Shown here piece after piece: positions 22,379 to 35,123 of a DNA stretch of 44,806 nucleotides. Source of the stretch: Helochares maculicollis (lineage: Eukaryota; Arthropoda; Insecta; Coleoptera; Hydrophilidae); NCBI GenBank assembly GCA_033557835.1, contig JAWQRO010000279.1:1-44806 (forward strand), read 5' to 3'. Every line of letters begins with the position of its first letter. Positions within the stretch are counted from its first letter, which is position 1. Both the position numbers and the translations under genes were made by a program. The notes beneath the pieces were generated by a model. It was not told the origin of the DNA, did not search any database, and was given only the letters and a program-made list of their open reading frames with translations.

Positions 22379-23740
22379 CCCCTGAATGCACTTAGTTGAG
22401 TTAATTCGGTTTCGACAAATTAAATATTTTCCGCGTATCTAAGTAAAGTCGTTCAAATGGAATTAAGTCTTTACGCATAGGTTTTAACCGAGTAAATATG
22501 TTAAACAGTTCCATGCGTATTGCAACTAAATCAAGAAAAGTTGCATTTATACCCCCATCACTCTCCCGTTACTATGTTGTGTGGTGGGCTTGGAAAACCG
22601 TCTGCGGATGTCTATTATGTCCAATTCCAAAAAATCCGTTATTGTATACACCATTTTTTCTACAGTGCATGATCGAAAAATGATTTGATACTATAAAGCA
22701 ATTTCTAGATTTCTCAAATAATGAAGAATTCGATCCTGCAAACCACCCTTGCCCAAAATTCAATAAAATCTGGCCTACCTGTAAAGATTTGAATAGAAAA
22801 CGAGTCAATTACTTCAGAAAAATTAGTGACTATTGATAAAATTTACAAAGGTCATCTGGGATGGGTATAGTATTTCCTTTAAGAGATCCAGATTTGGCAT
22901 ATAAACATTTTTATTATGTGAATCAGAAAGGTAAACATACTGTCTTTGACAGAAAATTTAGCGATCTTCCAATGACTTCACATGTAGTCATGACACTGAT
23001 GAAACCTTTATTGAAGAGAGGTTATTGCTTGACAATGGACAATTTCTATCATTCCTCTCAATTAGTGGATCTTTTCATAGGAATGAGGACAGATCTTTAT
23101 GGCACGTTACGAGTATCACGGAAAGAAGTCTCCAAAGAATTGACAAAAAAGTGAAATAATTGGTTTTCAGAGAGGGAAGGTATCAGTGATGAAATGGACA
23201 AAGGACAAGAAAAATATGTCCTTCATATCTACCATTCATATTGTATCGATGGTAGAGATAGATGCGAGTAGAGGAAAAAAAAATCAGAACTTGTGTTGGA
23301 TTATAACTATACTATGGGTGGTGTTGATCAAAACTTATCTTTATATGTCGTAGCCAGAAAGAGAGGCAAAAAATACCATAAGAAAATCTTCTGTTATCTT
23401 CTGGATTTGGCATTGTGGAACGGCTTTGTACTTTACCAAAAATCTGGCGGTGAGATGGACTCCCTTGATTTTCGTCTGGAAGTAAGAAAACTTTTCATTG
23501 AGAGTACCCGCACATTTTCCAGCATTCATACCACCAACAGAAAAGAAACAAAATCCAATTCGCCAGTGTTATATTTGTTCAAAGAGACAGGATGTAAACA
23601 GATTTTTTTGGCAATTTTTAACCGGTGCGTTAAGGACTAAAATTATCCAAAGAATCCTCATTAAATTGTGGATTGATTTACTGATGTATAGTGTTTGGAC
23701 GGAATATTTAAAAACAAAATTATTATTCGATATCAAATAA
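22379..23740 (+). mobile_element. piggyBac-like element remnant
   Basis: The left end is proposed at CCCCTGAATGCACTTAG (22379), just after TTAA at 22375-22378, the target site of piggyBac-type elements. No matching inverted end was found on the right, so the right boundary is simply the end of transposase similarity. The region encodes a broken transposase and is too short for a complete autonomous element (about 2.3-2.5 kb). Confidence 0.55.
22590..23740 (+). pseudogene. piggyBac-like transposase (DDE_Tnp_1_7 type), broken
   Basis: Recognisable blocks in order: NPLLYTPFF and FDTIKQFLDFSNNEEFD, then PCPKFNKIWPTC (about 22635-22790); after stops, RDPDLAYKHFYYVNQKGKHT; then MTLMKPLLKRGYCLTMDNFY with the second catalytic Asp at 23038-23040; DLYGTLRVSRKEVSKEL; after stops, LDYNYTMGGVDQN with the third catalytic Asp at 23326-23328; then RKRGKKYHKKIF, LLDLALWNGFVLY and DFRLEVRKL. 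A frameshift near 23510 leads to the Cys-rich tail QCYICSK. The segment that should carry the first catalytic Asp, between the KIWPTC and LAYKHF blocks, is missing. At least four stops or frameshifts are present. It is a dead transposon gene, not a domesticated one. Confidence 0.85.
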
Positions 23741-23768
23741 AAAATCGCTTCAAAAATAAATGGCACAA

Positions 23769-23811
23769 CTTATAACATATATAACATATATATAACATAT
23801 ATAACATATTC
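23769..23811. repeat. TATAACATA simple repeat
   Basis: About four imperfect copies of ATATAACAT in a row, seen directly. Confidence 0.85.
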
Positions 23812-26800
23812 TAAGGTTTTACACTTTGATAAGTAGCACAAATTCCATCGAGTAATTTAACTTAAAGATAGTTAGATGTGGGGGAACATGGGGAGACATT
23901 AAAATTAATTGGAAAGGTTGGCAAAGCAAACAGGAAATCTATACCCTTAGTAATGAAAATGTAGGATAATGTGTGCTAAAATAAACATTATTATTGTTGT
24001 GTTGTTGCATTTTCGTAGTTGCTTCGCAAATTACTTGCCTTTTAACACTCTTGTTACTTATTGCCCAAGATAGTTTTGCAAAATTAAGATATTTCTTTAA
24101 AATAGTTATAGTTTAGAATAATCGGTATTGCCACTTAGCAAGACTTAAACAGATTCTACAACAAAATGAATAATGGAAAACATCATCTTCGTTCTGAAAT
24201 AAAGTAAATGTACTCGGTGTTATAGCCCAGCAGAAAAAAATGTCTTGTCACATTACGTAATTTTTTAAAATAGGATACCACATCCGCCATCGTAAGTGTA
24301 GCAATACAACCTTGGCAGCCATCAGGAGAATAAAATCTTCGAAAAGTCTTTCTCTAGAGTCTCACGTCCCGTTCATGCATTGGTCGTTTGTTTTGTTTAA
24401 GCGCGACACAATTAGCTACCTGTTGTCAGGCTATAAGAAACACCAATTAAACTATTGTTGCGAGCTGTTGAAATTTATTCTTTTCTAATTATGTAGGCAT
24501 TTTTACTATTTTACGAAGAATTCGCTCCCCTGCGGCCCTGAAATCGTTGGTGTTTCGTTATAAAATGTGAAATTGCCCGAAACGTGTAATTAATAAATTT
24601 AAGATCTTTACAGCGGACGTTTTTTAAAGCGCCCGAAAAAAGATTCAGGGACATTTCTGATTATTCACAAAATTATATTCCAATAAAAATCACACAAAAA
24701 CACACAGCAATTGACTTCAGATGAATGTGTAAACCGGGACTTGGTATAAACGATTTAATTATACATGCGATCTTGCAGTATACAACGCTTTAGCCTTTTC
24801 AGCAATAAAAGAATATGGAAATTTCACGACTGCAAAAGGTCAAGTTCATATACAATAACAATTAGTAAGGTTTTTTGAAAATAATTGATTAATTCGCTTA
24901 CAATTTGCGGCTAATTTTTTGAGCGGTTTAATTAATTGCCGTCGTTGATGTTGCAATTATTTGGAAATTTAAGCAATGTTAAAACAATCTGCTGACAATA
25001 CGGTTTGCAGCGCAGATAAACTGCGAAGTAGATAATTAAATGCCAATCGTTTCGATTGCTTTTATTTATTTTTGCTTTTTGAATTCTGCGCGGCTGCTTA
25101 AATAAAATAAAAGAGCAAAAATTAAGTCGCGTTCAAAGTAGTGTTGGATAAATTAAGGCATTCTTATGTAAATTTGCTCCTAAAATACACAGAATAATAA
25201 AATAGGTAAGTAAGGATGCTCATTATGATAATAAATGCAAGTTGTGAAATTTTGGAGACGATGCGTCAAATCCCGCAACGAAAACAAGCACGTTGACAAA
25301 GTATTACGTCGCCGCTGGAATAAATTCGTCAACAAATTTACTTTAATCGCTTTTGAAGTTGATTTGATTTAATTAGCGGTAGTTTATTAAAAATAACTGA
25401 GATGTTTTTCAATAATTCGCGTGTAAAGCGTCGCGTTGATGAATTTTTAATTTGCTTAAGCATAAATGATGATACCTTTTCCTAAGATTATGGAAGAAGT
25501 TTTTCTTCTAAGTAAGATATTATTTCTTAACGATGGCAGTGCGTGATAATTATATTGTTGTGATGCTTTGATATGAATTAAAAACCATTATATTTCTCTC
25601 TGTGGAGTAAAGATATAGTTTAGTGATTTCCAGTTTCAGTGAGTTATGTAAAACGCAATCAATCTTATCTGAAATTTGATCCATAATTACGGTTTGTTCA
25701 TACACGGTAATTTCGGATTGACCTTTTGATAGCATGTTAGTCACGTCTTTTGCGATTTTTTCTAATAAGTAGATATGTAACGCGCCCATTTTTATTGCAC
25801 GATGGGCAATTCTGCCCACCTAAGAATCACGTCTGGCCCAAAGTGTTACCAAACAACGCGGAAACTATAAAAATATCGCAAATTAAGTTTTATTTTAATA
25901 CATAGTTGTTTTAGGATTGATCTACTTGATTGATAATTTTATTGTTATAAAGAGACGATGTACTTACATCATTTAATTCGTTGTAATAAATGTTGCTTGT
26001 GCTCTCAAGCGGTGTTTTGTATGTTTTCGAAAATTTCGTTGGCTACACTTTTACTAATGACAGGTAATGTTAAGGATAGGTACTGGATCAAATTTGGTTT
26101 ATACCTGAGTGTAAGGGTTTTTTAAAACATCACACCCAAATACTGTTCGTTAGTTTGGTTGGTTTGTACTTCCCCTCACGATCTTTTAAAGTTGGTCAAG
26201 TAATGAAAGTGAAAATGGCAAGAAGAAAGTAGCGAGACTCGCCTCTAAAATGAGGATAGTAGGACTACAATTAAGTATACTACTATAATAAAAGTTGGGT
26301 TTCAACGCTCCAGTTACTTCACTTTCGTTGAACTTGACCGTCTATTACCATAATAGAGAGTGCAAGGAACTAACCAAGTTAAAACGAAATGAATGAATGA
26401 ATGAAAACTAGTTTACTATAAGCAAATAAAATCAAACCTAACAGTTTAATCGCTCTACTAATTTATTAACGTGTAAGCCAAACGTTTATACATGCTAATA
26501 TAATCGCTAATTAAGTTTGATTGCCGCCAAATTTGTAGAAGGTTTCCACTTAATAGCCTTTTCGATCTGTAGATTTATGAGTTTGAAACAAAATATCTTT
26601 AAGGAAGTATTTTGGCAAGTATGAGGCCAAACAATAAAATCAATTGTAATCACATGCCAAAATATTTATCAGTGACAATAAAATGAAGTAGGATTATATT
26701 ATCAGGCAAAGGCAAGCCAATAATATATATGACCAATAAGTCACGTAACAATTTTTCCACCTACTTTCAACAGGTAATAACTCAAGTAGATAATGATTTC

Positions 26801-28724
26801 AAAAGCTGTGATGTTGGTGTAAATATTGCAGCCGAATAAGAATAATCAACTGCTCAGACAAAAATCTAGAATGTTAAGCCAACGAGTTCCATTAGCTAAA
26901 CATGATTTTTAGTAATATTAACATAAGAGAAGACTCATTATACAATTAATAGCTATAAATATTTACCAGATATTTTTGTCGCATAGCTCATGTCCTCCTC
27001 ATTAGGCAAAGCATCCGTTTATGCAAAGCGCTATCATGTATTCGGATAAGGACATTTTGATCTGCGTGTGGTATTGTGGCAATTATTAATAAGTCCTTGA
27101 TTTTGATACATAGGACCAGTTGTAAGAAATGCTTCTCGAAATTTTACTCACACAAACTTTCCCGTTGTATCATACGAAATTCTTGTGAAGAATGTGGTTT
27201 TGAACTCTTCTTCATTTAAATTCTCGCTGAAGAGAATCCTCTATTGAGGTTTGCGAGTAGGCTGCATGTCGTATTGAATTCCATATCGTTTGAGTTATTA
27301 TAATCTGGGATTGAGCAGTTGCATTGAACTTCAGACCTCTCAGGCCACAAGATGACACCAATTACCTGATATTCAAATATATTATAATGCAATTCTGCGG
27401 CATCGAAATTTACGATTTCTCGCAAATTTGTTGTGAAATAATTAGCTATTAATAATCAATTAGTCACAACATTCTTTAAGCTGCACCGGTGGAGAGTATA
27501 AACACAATTTAATCCACTACAATAAATATAATGCAAGATAAATGCATTTTTGCTAGACAAGCATATTTTTTTCAATGATAATTAATTCTATATTGTACTT
27601 ATTTACAAATAAACACTAGTAAGTGCTAGAATGCATTTTTTATTGACATAAAAGGCCATTTCTTCCCTACATCTTTCAATCTACGTAGATACAACAATTT
27701 ACCTAACAACCAATTTATTACAGTGAGAGGCACTCTAATAAAAAAGGTGTATCCTTGTGGCACCGTATAATTATAAAATTTAGATGTGATTAGTTGCTTG
27801 TCTTTTTTACGACTTCTCAGATTGTTCATCTGATGCACAAGATAATTTAGAGATTCCAGATCCAAGCAATTTTTAAATTAAGTCAGAAAAAATGTGGAAG
27901 AACGTACTTGAGAGAAATTCCGCGTTACATTACAACAATATAATTTAGCATTGTTTGCCAAAATACGCACCTTCAATTTAATATACAAAATTACTTAATA
28001 CCAACGAAAGGAGTTGCGAAAATTTTATAATAATTTTAATGTTTAATGCATGCTGTTACGCCTAACCTATGTAAACAAATTACTTTATTTGTACCTCATT
28101 GTGGCTTTAAATGTCAAGTTTTGTTTGTTTAAGAAGCGACAAAATACGACTTTATGCGTGTTATTTATACCATGCCAGGACCTAAAAAACTACTATAGTG
28201 TTATCCATATTTTAGATTTAGAAGTTTCTAATCGATTGTCTTGCGAGTCTTGCCAATTGTAAGCTGGAATCATTAATGAAGTGTTTAAATAATGAGAGTA
28301 CAGACTAATTATTTTACACTAGAATTGGATTGCGCAAACTTCAGCAGAAAAGAAAGTTGAAATATAAGTGCATATTATGCATAAAATATATTTTATACTG
28401 GTTCAGTTCGAAGAAGAAAAAGATTTCATTATGGCTTTACGCAAGTGTGATTTAAGCTCCTGCACAGATATTTTATGCTTAATATCTTTTCTTACAAGTA
28501 TACTGACAGAGGTTAAAGTTGGCTGTTATTTACGCCCTCCGCTTTAAGAGCGCAGATTATTCATATAAAATAATGTATTTAAATATTTTAAGTTGCAAAA
28601 TTGCGAGTTTATCTTGGAGTGAAAAACAGGATTGCTACAACGAGCAAAGTTTATCACAAAGTACATTAAAAGTATTTATCACAATAATTTATTGGTCTAT
28701 TAATATGTAGTATTAAAGCTTATA
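23812..28724. other. Long intergenic stretch, no gene recognised
   Basis: Nearly 5 kb without a supportable gene. Minus-strand frames at 25550-25819, 27216-27425 and 27626-27865 have ordinary-looking composition, but no motif, no splice partners and no homologue that I recognise. A (AATG)4 run is at 26387-26405. At 24880-25110 there is a cluster of TAAT/ATTA cores that could be homeodomain sites. Confidence 0.45.
26387..26405. repeat. (AATG)n microsatellite
   Basis: Four tandem AATG units, seen directly. Confidence 0.85.
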
Positions 28725-29891
28725 CAGACAGCATTCGGTTTGTTTGATGAGCCGTTTTAGCAAAGGAACTTATTTAAGAATAATGGTAAAACAATTTCTA
28801 TTCAAACTATTGGCCCTCTCTTTTTACACATTTTATCCATCTCTCGGGCAATTTATCGATACAATTTCAAAACAAGCTTCAACTTTTATTGATATCCATT
28901 CATCGAGCCATTTTTGTACAATCTCGAGAGCATTGAAGTGTTGTCTCAGCCAGTGCGTATCCCATTGATGAGAAAAGGTGATAATCAGAAGGCGCCAGGT
29001 TTAGGAAATACGGCGAGTAGGACAGGAGTTCCCAATCAAGCGAAGAAATCGTTTCTTTGACCACTTTGGCTGAATATGCAGGAGCATTGTCATGCTGCAG
29101 AATGACTTTGCCGTGTCTTCGATCCCTATCTGGGGGTTTTTCGATCAATGCGTGGTTTAAATTGATAATTTGTTATCGTTAGCGGACAGTAGTAACTGTT
29201 TTGCTGGGTTTGAGAAGCTCGTAGTACACATCTCCCTTCTGATTCCATCACACACACAGTATTGTCTTGCTCCGAAAACGATCCGTTTTTGTACTCGATG
29301 TTGTTGGTTGTCCTGGCGTCAGCAAGGATTTCTTACGTTTGGGATTCTCAAAATATATTCGTTTGTCATCGTTAGTTACAATCCGACGCAAAAAACCCTT
29401 TCTTTTATAGCGTAAATGCAGCATTTCGCACACAGTTTTTCGTCTTTCCATTTGTCGTTCGTTCAGTTTGTTTTAACCCAATTTCCATCCTTTAGAATCT
29501 TCCCCATCACTGTCAAGCGATCGGAAATGGCATACCGAGTTTCATTCAACAGCTCCGTCAAAATTTGTTGTGTTTGAGTATCCTCTTTGTCCAATGATAC
29601 TTGTAATTTGTCGTCTTCAAACTGTTTTGGTCGATTTTCACGTTCTTTGTCAATAACATTGAAATTACCACTTTTGAAACGTTGAAACCAGAGTTCATAA
29701 GTCTTGACGGAGCAATATCGCCGTAAGTCTCTACAAGAATTCGAAGACATTCCGATGCCTTTTTCTTTTGATTGAACAAGAAAATCATTACATGTCGCAA
29801 ATGCTCTTAACTTGGCTCTAAATTCGACATGTTTAACAGGAAAAAGAAGTATGCTACTAGCTCCTAAAGAACTAAACGAATATGACTTTTT
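28725..29891 (-). mobile_element. Mariner element, family 2, decayed (copy C1)
   Basis: This minus-strand mariner is about 1.17 kb. Its ends correspond to those of the copy at 35124-36172, though the right end lacks about 12 bp of the terminal repeat. TA dinucleotides lie next to both proposed ends. The transposase start (ATG, complement of 29828-29830) reads MSNLEPS, then a stop. Further blocks: FLFNQKKKASECLRILVETYGD, then in another frame YELWFQRFKSGNFNVIDKE and QFEDDKLQV (helix-turn-helix region), then KSLLTPGQPTTSS (about 29290-29330), then LQHDNAPAYSAK and LAPSDYHLF. The second and third catalytic Asp are retained with exactly 34 residues between them (D34D). The type is mauritiana/mellifera/cecropia-like. 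Frameshifts and an early stop make it inactive. Confidence 0.85.
28900..29836 (-). pseudogene. Mariner transposase, family 2 (copy C1), frameshifted
   Basis: Transposase remnant inside copy C1, normally about 345 residues. The C-terminal part, 28900-29148, is an open frame with the DNA-H motif and APSDYHLF. The middle (29248-29451) and N-terminal helix-turn-helix parts (29463-29800) lie in other frames. Compared with copy C2 it still has the segment between FNQK and FNVIDKE that C2 has lost, so it is the more complete of the two. Confidence 0.8.
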
Positions 29892-29894
29892 ATA

Positions 29895-30266
29895 GTGTTG
29901 TGGATTACTTACAAACTGGCTAAACAATACGTTCTGAATATCATTGTAAATTTTAAGACGAGCTGAAAGAAAAACTTCGTGAAAAAAGACCCGGTTTGCA
30001 GAAGGAAAAAATCGTTTTTCAACGGGCCGATGCACTGTATCACGAGAACATTTTGACTATGGTTAAAATTCGAATTGTTGTGTTGTGTTGATGTGGAAGC
30101 GTATTTTGCAGCCCTTTAAGATTCTCACTTTAGGAATGAAATACATAAATTGGAATCTCGTTGGGACAAGAATATTGATATTCAGAGAGACTATACTGAA
30201 AAATAAAGTGTACTTCAAACCATAAATTTGTGTTTGTGTTATAGAGAGCCAAAACATTTTCAAGCC
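29895..30266 (+). mobile_element. Mariner family 1, 3' fragment (plus strand)
   Basis: This sequence matches the 3' third of family 1 as seen at 42390-42746 and on the minus strand at 6315-6790. Shared blocks include GTGGATTAC, CAGTGCATCGGCC, GAAGCGTATTTTGCAG, GATTCTCACTT and AAATTGGAATCTCGTTGG. The fragment starts abruptly at the end of copy C1 and runs to a degraded terminal repeat near 30266. No 5' half of family 1 was found on the far side of C1. The fragment is therefore either a truncated copy next to C1, or what remains after C1 inserted and flanking DNA was lost. Confidence 0.7.
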
Positions 30267-30550
30267 AATTTATTTATAAAAGTGAGGTTTTAAAATAAAT
30301 TTGCTTAATAAAATCCTCATTAGTTTTTAGATTTGGGCAATAAAATATTGAATTATAGTAAATTACTGAGTTTTCTGCAAATTTTCTGGCCGCATTTAAT
30401 TGTAGTTTATATCAAAATCTCGCCAGTTTCTTCATGTCAGGTGCTTACTTTACATTGTCCATTATAGTATATACAAACATTTATAATATGGTGTATACAA
30501 TTTTTTCACATCCTCAAATGGTCTGAATTTTCAACGTAAAATATTCAAGG

Positions 30551-30790
30551 AAATGCTACGAGTTGCAGGGCTAAGTGAATCACAATCACCAAGTTTATGG
30601 GTTATAGAATCGAAGATGATTCTGTTTTCATACTCTAGGATATTCTCAATAATTCTTTTTAATTGCTTGTTAAAAGCTACGACTTGCAGGGCTAAGTGAA
30701 TCACAACCATCAAGTGTATGGGTTCCAGTATGTTAGTTGATGGTCTTTTCATACTCCAGCTTTTTCTAAATAATTCAATTTCATTGTTTG
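30551..30790. repeat. Tandem duplication, unit about 121 bp, two copies
   Basis: The block GCTACGAGTTGCAGGGCTAA with the following GTGAATCACAA starts at 30554 and again, slightly changed, at 30675. Similarity continues through TATGGGTT and TTTTCATACTC in both units. A minus-strand frame spans both copies but is probably incidental. Confidence 0.8.
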
Positions 30791-33160
30791 TTGTTTTAAC
30801 AGAACGCTGAAATGGGAGCAATGAAGCAGGAATGCTGTTTGGTATGCGAAGCGACATACAATAAAATTTAGAATTATTTTATTATACCACGATAAATGAC
30901 TCACTTCGTGCAGATAAATATCTATTTCTGATTAGTATAGATAAAGTGTCAGTGTAGATTTTGCATTTTAACTCACCTCTAAAATTCACGTTAAAAGATT
31001 TTTTAATGATATTTCGATTGTTGATAGTTTCTTCATATTCTGAGTATGAGTGCCTTGGAATCTAAATTTAAGATCACTATTTTTCGAAATCTTCCTGTTT
31101 TCTGCATTGAAAAAGAAACCAGTTGAGGCGAGATTTTGGAACTTGACGGTTTTACATAGCGAGTTTTGATATGGAAAAGCTAAACCTGTCATTTTGTAAA
31201 CCAATTCAAACCTACGAATAACAATCGCTTAATTCGTTGACTTCATTATCGAATAAGACTATGATTCCATGGATCTTTACACCTATTCGATCAAAGAATC
31301 CAAACTAAAAGATGTTAGTCGAAAGGAAGCTCAAACCGACTGTGCCGAGGCACAACTGCCTAATATCAGGATGTTAGATACTTTAAAATATTCAAACATA
31401 AATTTATGTGATTACAATTCTGTTTTTATTTCTTCAATCGACCTAAAATTGCAACTAAGTATTGCGGTTCTGAATATTTCAAATTTGTAGGCTTTTAGAT
31501 GTCTATCGGGCAAAAGTGCAAGGCAAGAGTTCATATCCTGTGTAATTGAATTATTTTGTCGAAGCTTAACTGTTATTACTACGGAGAGAAGACTGTGACA
31601 TTATGTAATCGGCAGTTTCTCAATACAATAATTATTCAAGAGCCCTTCTCGATAATGTTGCTTTATGTAGTAAAAACAAGATTTTTAAGTAAATGAATAA
31701 TTAACAATTTTTGTCGTAAAATTCTATTAAATAGACTGTGCCTTACTAAACAAAAAGGCTTGCTGATTTTTATCAAGCATTATGTTTTTTGAAATAATAT
31801 TCACCTTATTGATACCAAAATGCAGGCATATTTTACACTCAATTGTTTTTTGTTGCTTCACAACAAATTTGTGTTATGCATTATTGCATTTATCTTCCAG
31901 CATTAACATGCATGCAACCGTTTCTATGAGTAAATACGAAAGTAATCAAGCAACTAAAAATGAGTAGTACGTCTATAAATCAGATAACTAAAAATATATT
32001 TGTAATTATCAAATGCACACAACATTATATAAATACCCTAAGGTACTTAAAGTGAGCACACAACAAAATAGTTACAACATTGCAGCACGATTTCTACATA
32101 CTCAAATCAAATAAGTAACAACCAAAATGACAGGTACCATCACCGTACCATACAGATGCTGAAATCTATAATTAATGGCAAATATGACATTTTGCACAAT
32201 ATAATTGAGACATATCGATTCCAACTACAAAATGATGGATGCCTTCGCTGGTACTTCCAGGCCCGCCTTTCTTTAGCATATCGCACTCATGTGGGCTCAT
32301 TGTAGACTCTTAACAGCGCAAAAACTTTCAGCTTTACGATCGTCTCACGCAGTATTAAAATGTTGAAACCACAGACCGAAATTATTATTTATTAAGCATG
32401 TTTTTTCAATTTGCCTACAATAAACTGGCACCTGTGCGGAGATCAGGGAAGTAGGTGGGCTGATATTATACAATTAACAAATACGCCAAATTCAAATGTC
32501 AACAGCTACTATTTTAATGCTAACTGCACATTACATAAAAAATGGTGAAGTGAAAAATGAAGTATTTGAGTTTTCGTGTAGCATCGCGTCTTAGACAATA
32601 ATAAATCAAATTTGTTACAAAAAAATAATAATCAGTACTACTGAAACGTCCTTGGAGCAAAATGTATAACTAATACTTAAGTTAAAGACTTGATTAGCAA
32701 AATAAACTAAAGAGAGGTCAATTCTAACAATAACCAATACAAACTTCCTTGCTTCTTCCTTGAAAAGAATGTTGAAATTATACGCTCTCTTTAAGAGGAG
32801 TACTGACTTCGTGTCGTTCCCATGGATATTCCCGAGGCATTAAATTAAATCAATTAGACAATTTAAGTGTGTTTTCTAGACATCAGTACAATTAACGATG
32901 TTCATAATCGTCATATAATAAGGCTAATGTGTTAATATTTACAATTCTATAAACAATAAAGCTGCATTCAAACAGTGATAAGTACCTAACAGGTAATGCG
33001 AGTAACCTTCAACTTTTAACCCTTTACCGGTAGAATAGTAGAAGCAAATTATAACCAGATTCTATAAGCTTACGAGCCTGCAAATGTTAGCCAATGCTCT
33101 CCAAGAGTTTGACATTTAATAAGCAGTTGACTGTCAATAAATGTTTTACGGCTTTATTAA

Positions 33161-33218
33161 TGCCAGGTGCGCAAAAGTTATGCCAGGTAGGGAAAGAATG
33201 TCAGGTACGAAAAGTGAA
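33161..33218. repeat. Short tandem repeat, about 20 bp, three copies
   Basis: TGCCAGGTGCGCAAAAG, TGCCAGGTAGGGAAAG and TGTCAGGTACGAAAAG start at about 33161, 33181 and 33200. Confidence 0.7.
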
Positions 33219-35123
33219 ATTTGCATTGCTTTTATAATTTATAGGTAAAGGTAAATAGAATTTATTTCAGCAGCGGCAGCAATTTTTTACTGTTGGAGCC
33301 TGAAAGGTACCCAACCTAAATACATTTGGGGTTTATGTAACTCTTTAGTACCATTTGCAATTTAATTTCGTGCCTAACAATGGACAGCCTCTTATGTATT
33401 GTTATTCCCTGTGTCACGGCTATAGATCTATTCGATTATACAACGAATTCATTATCACGTTCTTATACTTTTAAAACGAAAATGGTTCGCTCCAGACGAA
33501 GTGGTGTGGCATCGTTTTCTTCACGAATGCTAACTCTTACGTGGGAACGTCACGACGTACAGTCTGCAAGTGTCAGCCCTGCTTATGCAATGGGCAACTC
33601 CTTCCTTAGGTCAACCTGGGTCACAATTACATGATTCAAGCATCATCTTGAAATTAATTGTTTGTTCAAGCCGACAACTTTTGCCATTGTCTTTTTTTAT
33701 TTGTTAGCGGTACTAATATGATATGACCCCCAGAGAGGAGTTATGCAAAATATATACTTAGTGAATTGGGTTGTGATATTGATTCTCAATAATAGAATGT
33801 TCCACTGGGCTTCTGTTAAGAGATCACTGGCCCTTACATCCAAATTTTAACGTTGGATGAGTATCAAGATGCACCGGAAATTAGTACTACGTCTAAATTG
33901 TAGTAAAAATAAAAAAATTACAATAAAATGCCGAAACAAGTCGTAGATATTTTTAAGTAATAAATTAATCAAGAAAACCACCGTGTCATGCTTTTAACAT
34001 TTTCGCAAATTACCTTATAATTGATGATAGTAAAAAGTCAACCAGATTCTTCACACATAAAAAACAGTAACTACATATGTAATTTCCTAAAAATAATAAT
34101 AATACATTTTATTTAAATAAAATACCCATGCTACACACGGTTAAGCAAATTAATCTTACAAATTATGATGTTTAGTTTTTAACCTTTTAGGTAAACTCGA
34201 TGCGCTAAAAAACAACATCTTCCCATTAGTTTTAGTTTCAAAAGCATTACATTAGCAGTTTCCAAAACGCAACCTTGAACTTCTCCTAGATGTGCATCTC
34301 AACGCCAAACAATAAAAAAGATTTGAATTAATTGTTTTCGAGCATAATTACAAAGATAGGTATCTCGCGTTGTTTGTGTTGGGGACTCAAGAATCTGAAT
34401 TGATGAGGTGCCAGGCGATGTTTCTAATGATTCTATTTCTTAAAGCCACATCCTTGAACTTCTTCCTATGTAGTTTGCAGCTCCGAACAAACCCGAAATT
34501 TAAATTAGGAAATGTTACGACTAATTAGATTTTAGGATCTTAACTTCTTGACCCAATCTTCTATTGTTGTTGGTACAAAATATTTTTATAGTCAGTTACG
34601 AAAGCACAAGTGAAATGGAAAGCAGCGAATTTGTGCTACTTAAAAAATTGTAAATATGTCAAATGTTATGATTTATGGGAACCGTTGGACGATGGAAACA
34701 ATATGCACTCTTGAAACTGAAATTTGCAGCCCATTGTTGAGCGTTTTGCTGCCCATAAATCTTGGTTTACTGAAAATGTGCCAATCTTTCGAATGCTAAT
34801 TGGAAAGGAGATGCAATTCTGGCTAAATGTGTGGTCTTTCTATTTATAAATCACGAATGGTATTTGATGGGTCTAATAAATTTCAGACAATTGTATTATC
34901 TGCTGCTAGATGTAGTGTAGCCGGTTGCAAGATCTAGCGCTTAGCTTAGAATAAAATCGAAAATCAATATGAAAATTGATGAGATTGGGTGCTTTTGCCT
35001 TTAGCTTAAATGATAGATCTAGAACTATGAGTCAAATATGTCTAAGGCATATATTTAAAACTAGTTCTGAATTCGTTTTATCATTATATTTAATAGAATA
35101 TTGGAGATGAATTTGTCTTCCTA

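Larger units (their letters stand above)
30267..35123. other. Long intergenic stretch, no gene recognised
   Basis: About 4.9 kb. It contains a 121-bp tandem duplication (30551-30790), a TATA box with a nearby ATG (32026-32129) but no downstream exons, and a short tandem repeat (33161-33218). Frames such as 31269-31490 + and 33380-33634 + have no recognisable motif and are not called as genes. Confidence 0.45.

Noticed and set aside
22379..23740. Domesticated piggyBac-derived gene
   Set aside because: At least four stops or frameshifts and a missing catalytic segment show a dead element.
27626..27865. 79-residue minus-strand frame with basic stretches
   Set aside because: No family recognised and no supporting splice sites; not enough to call a gene.
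33380..33634. 84-residue plus-strand frame
   Set aside because: Balanced composition but no recognised domain, no promoter and no neighbouring exons.
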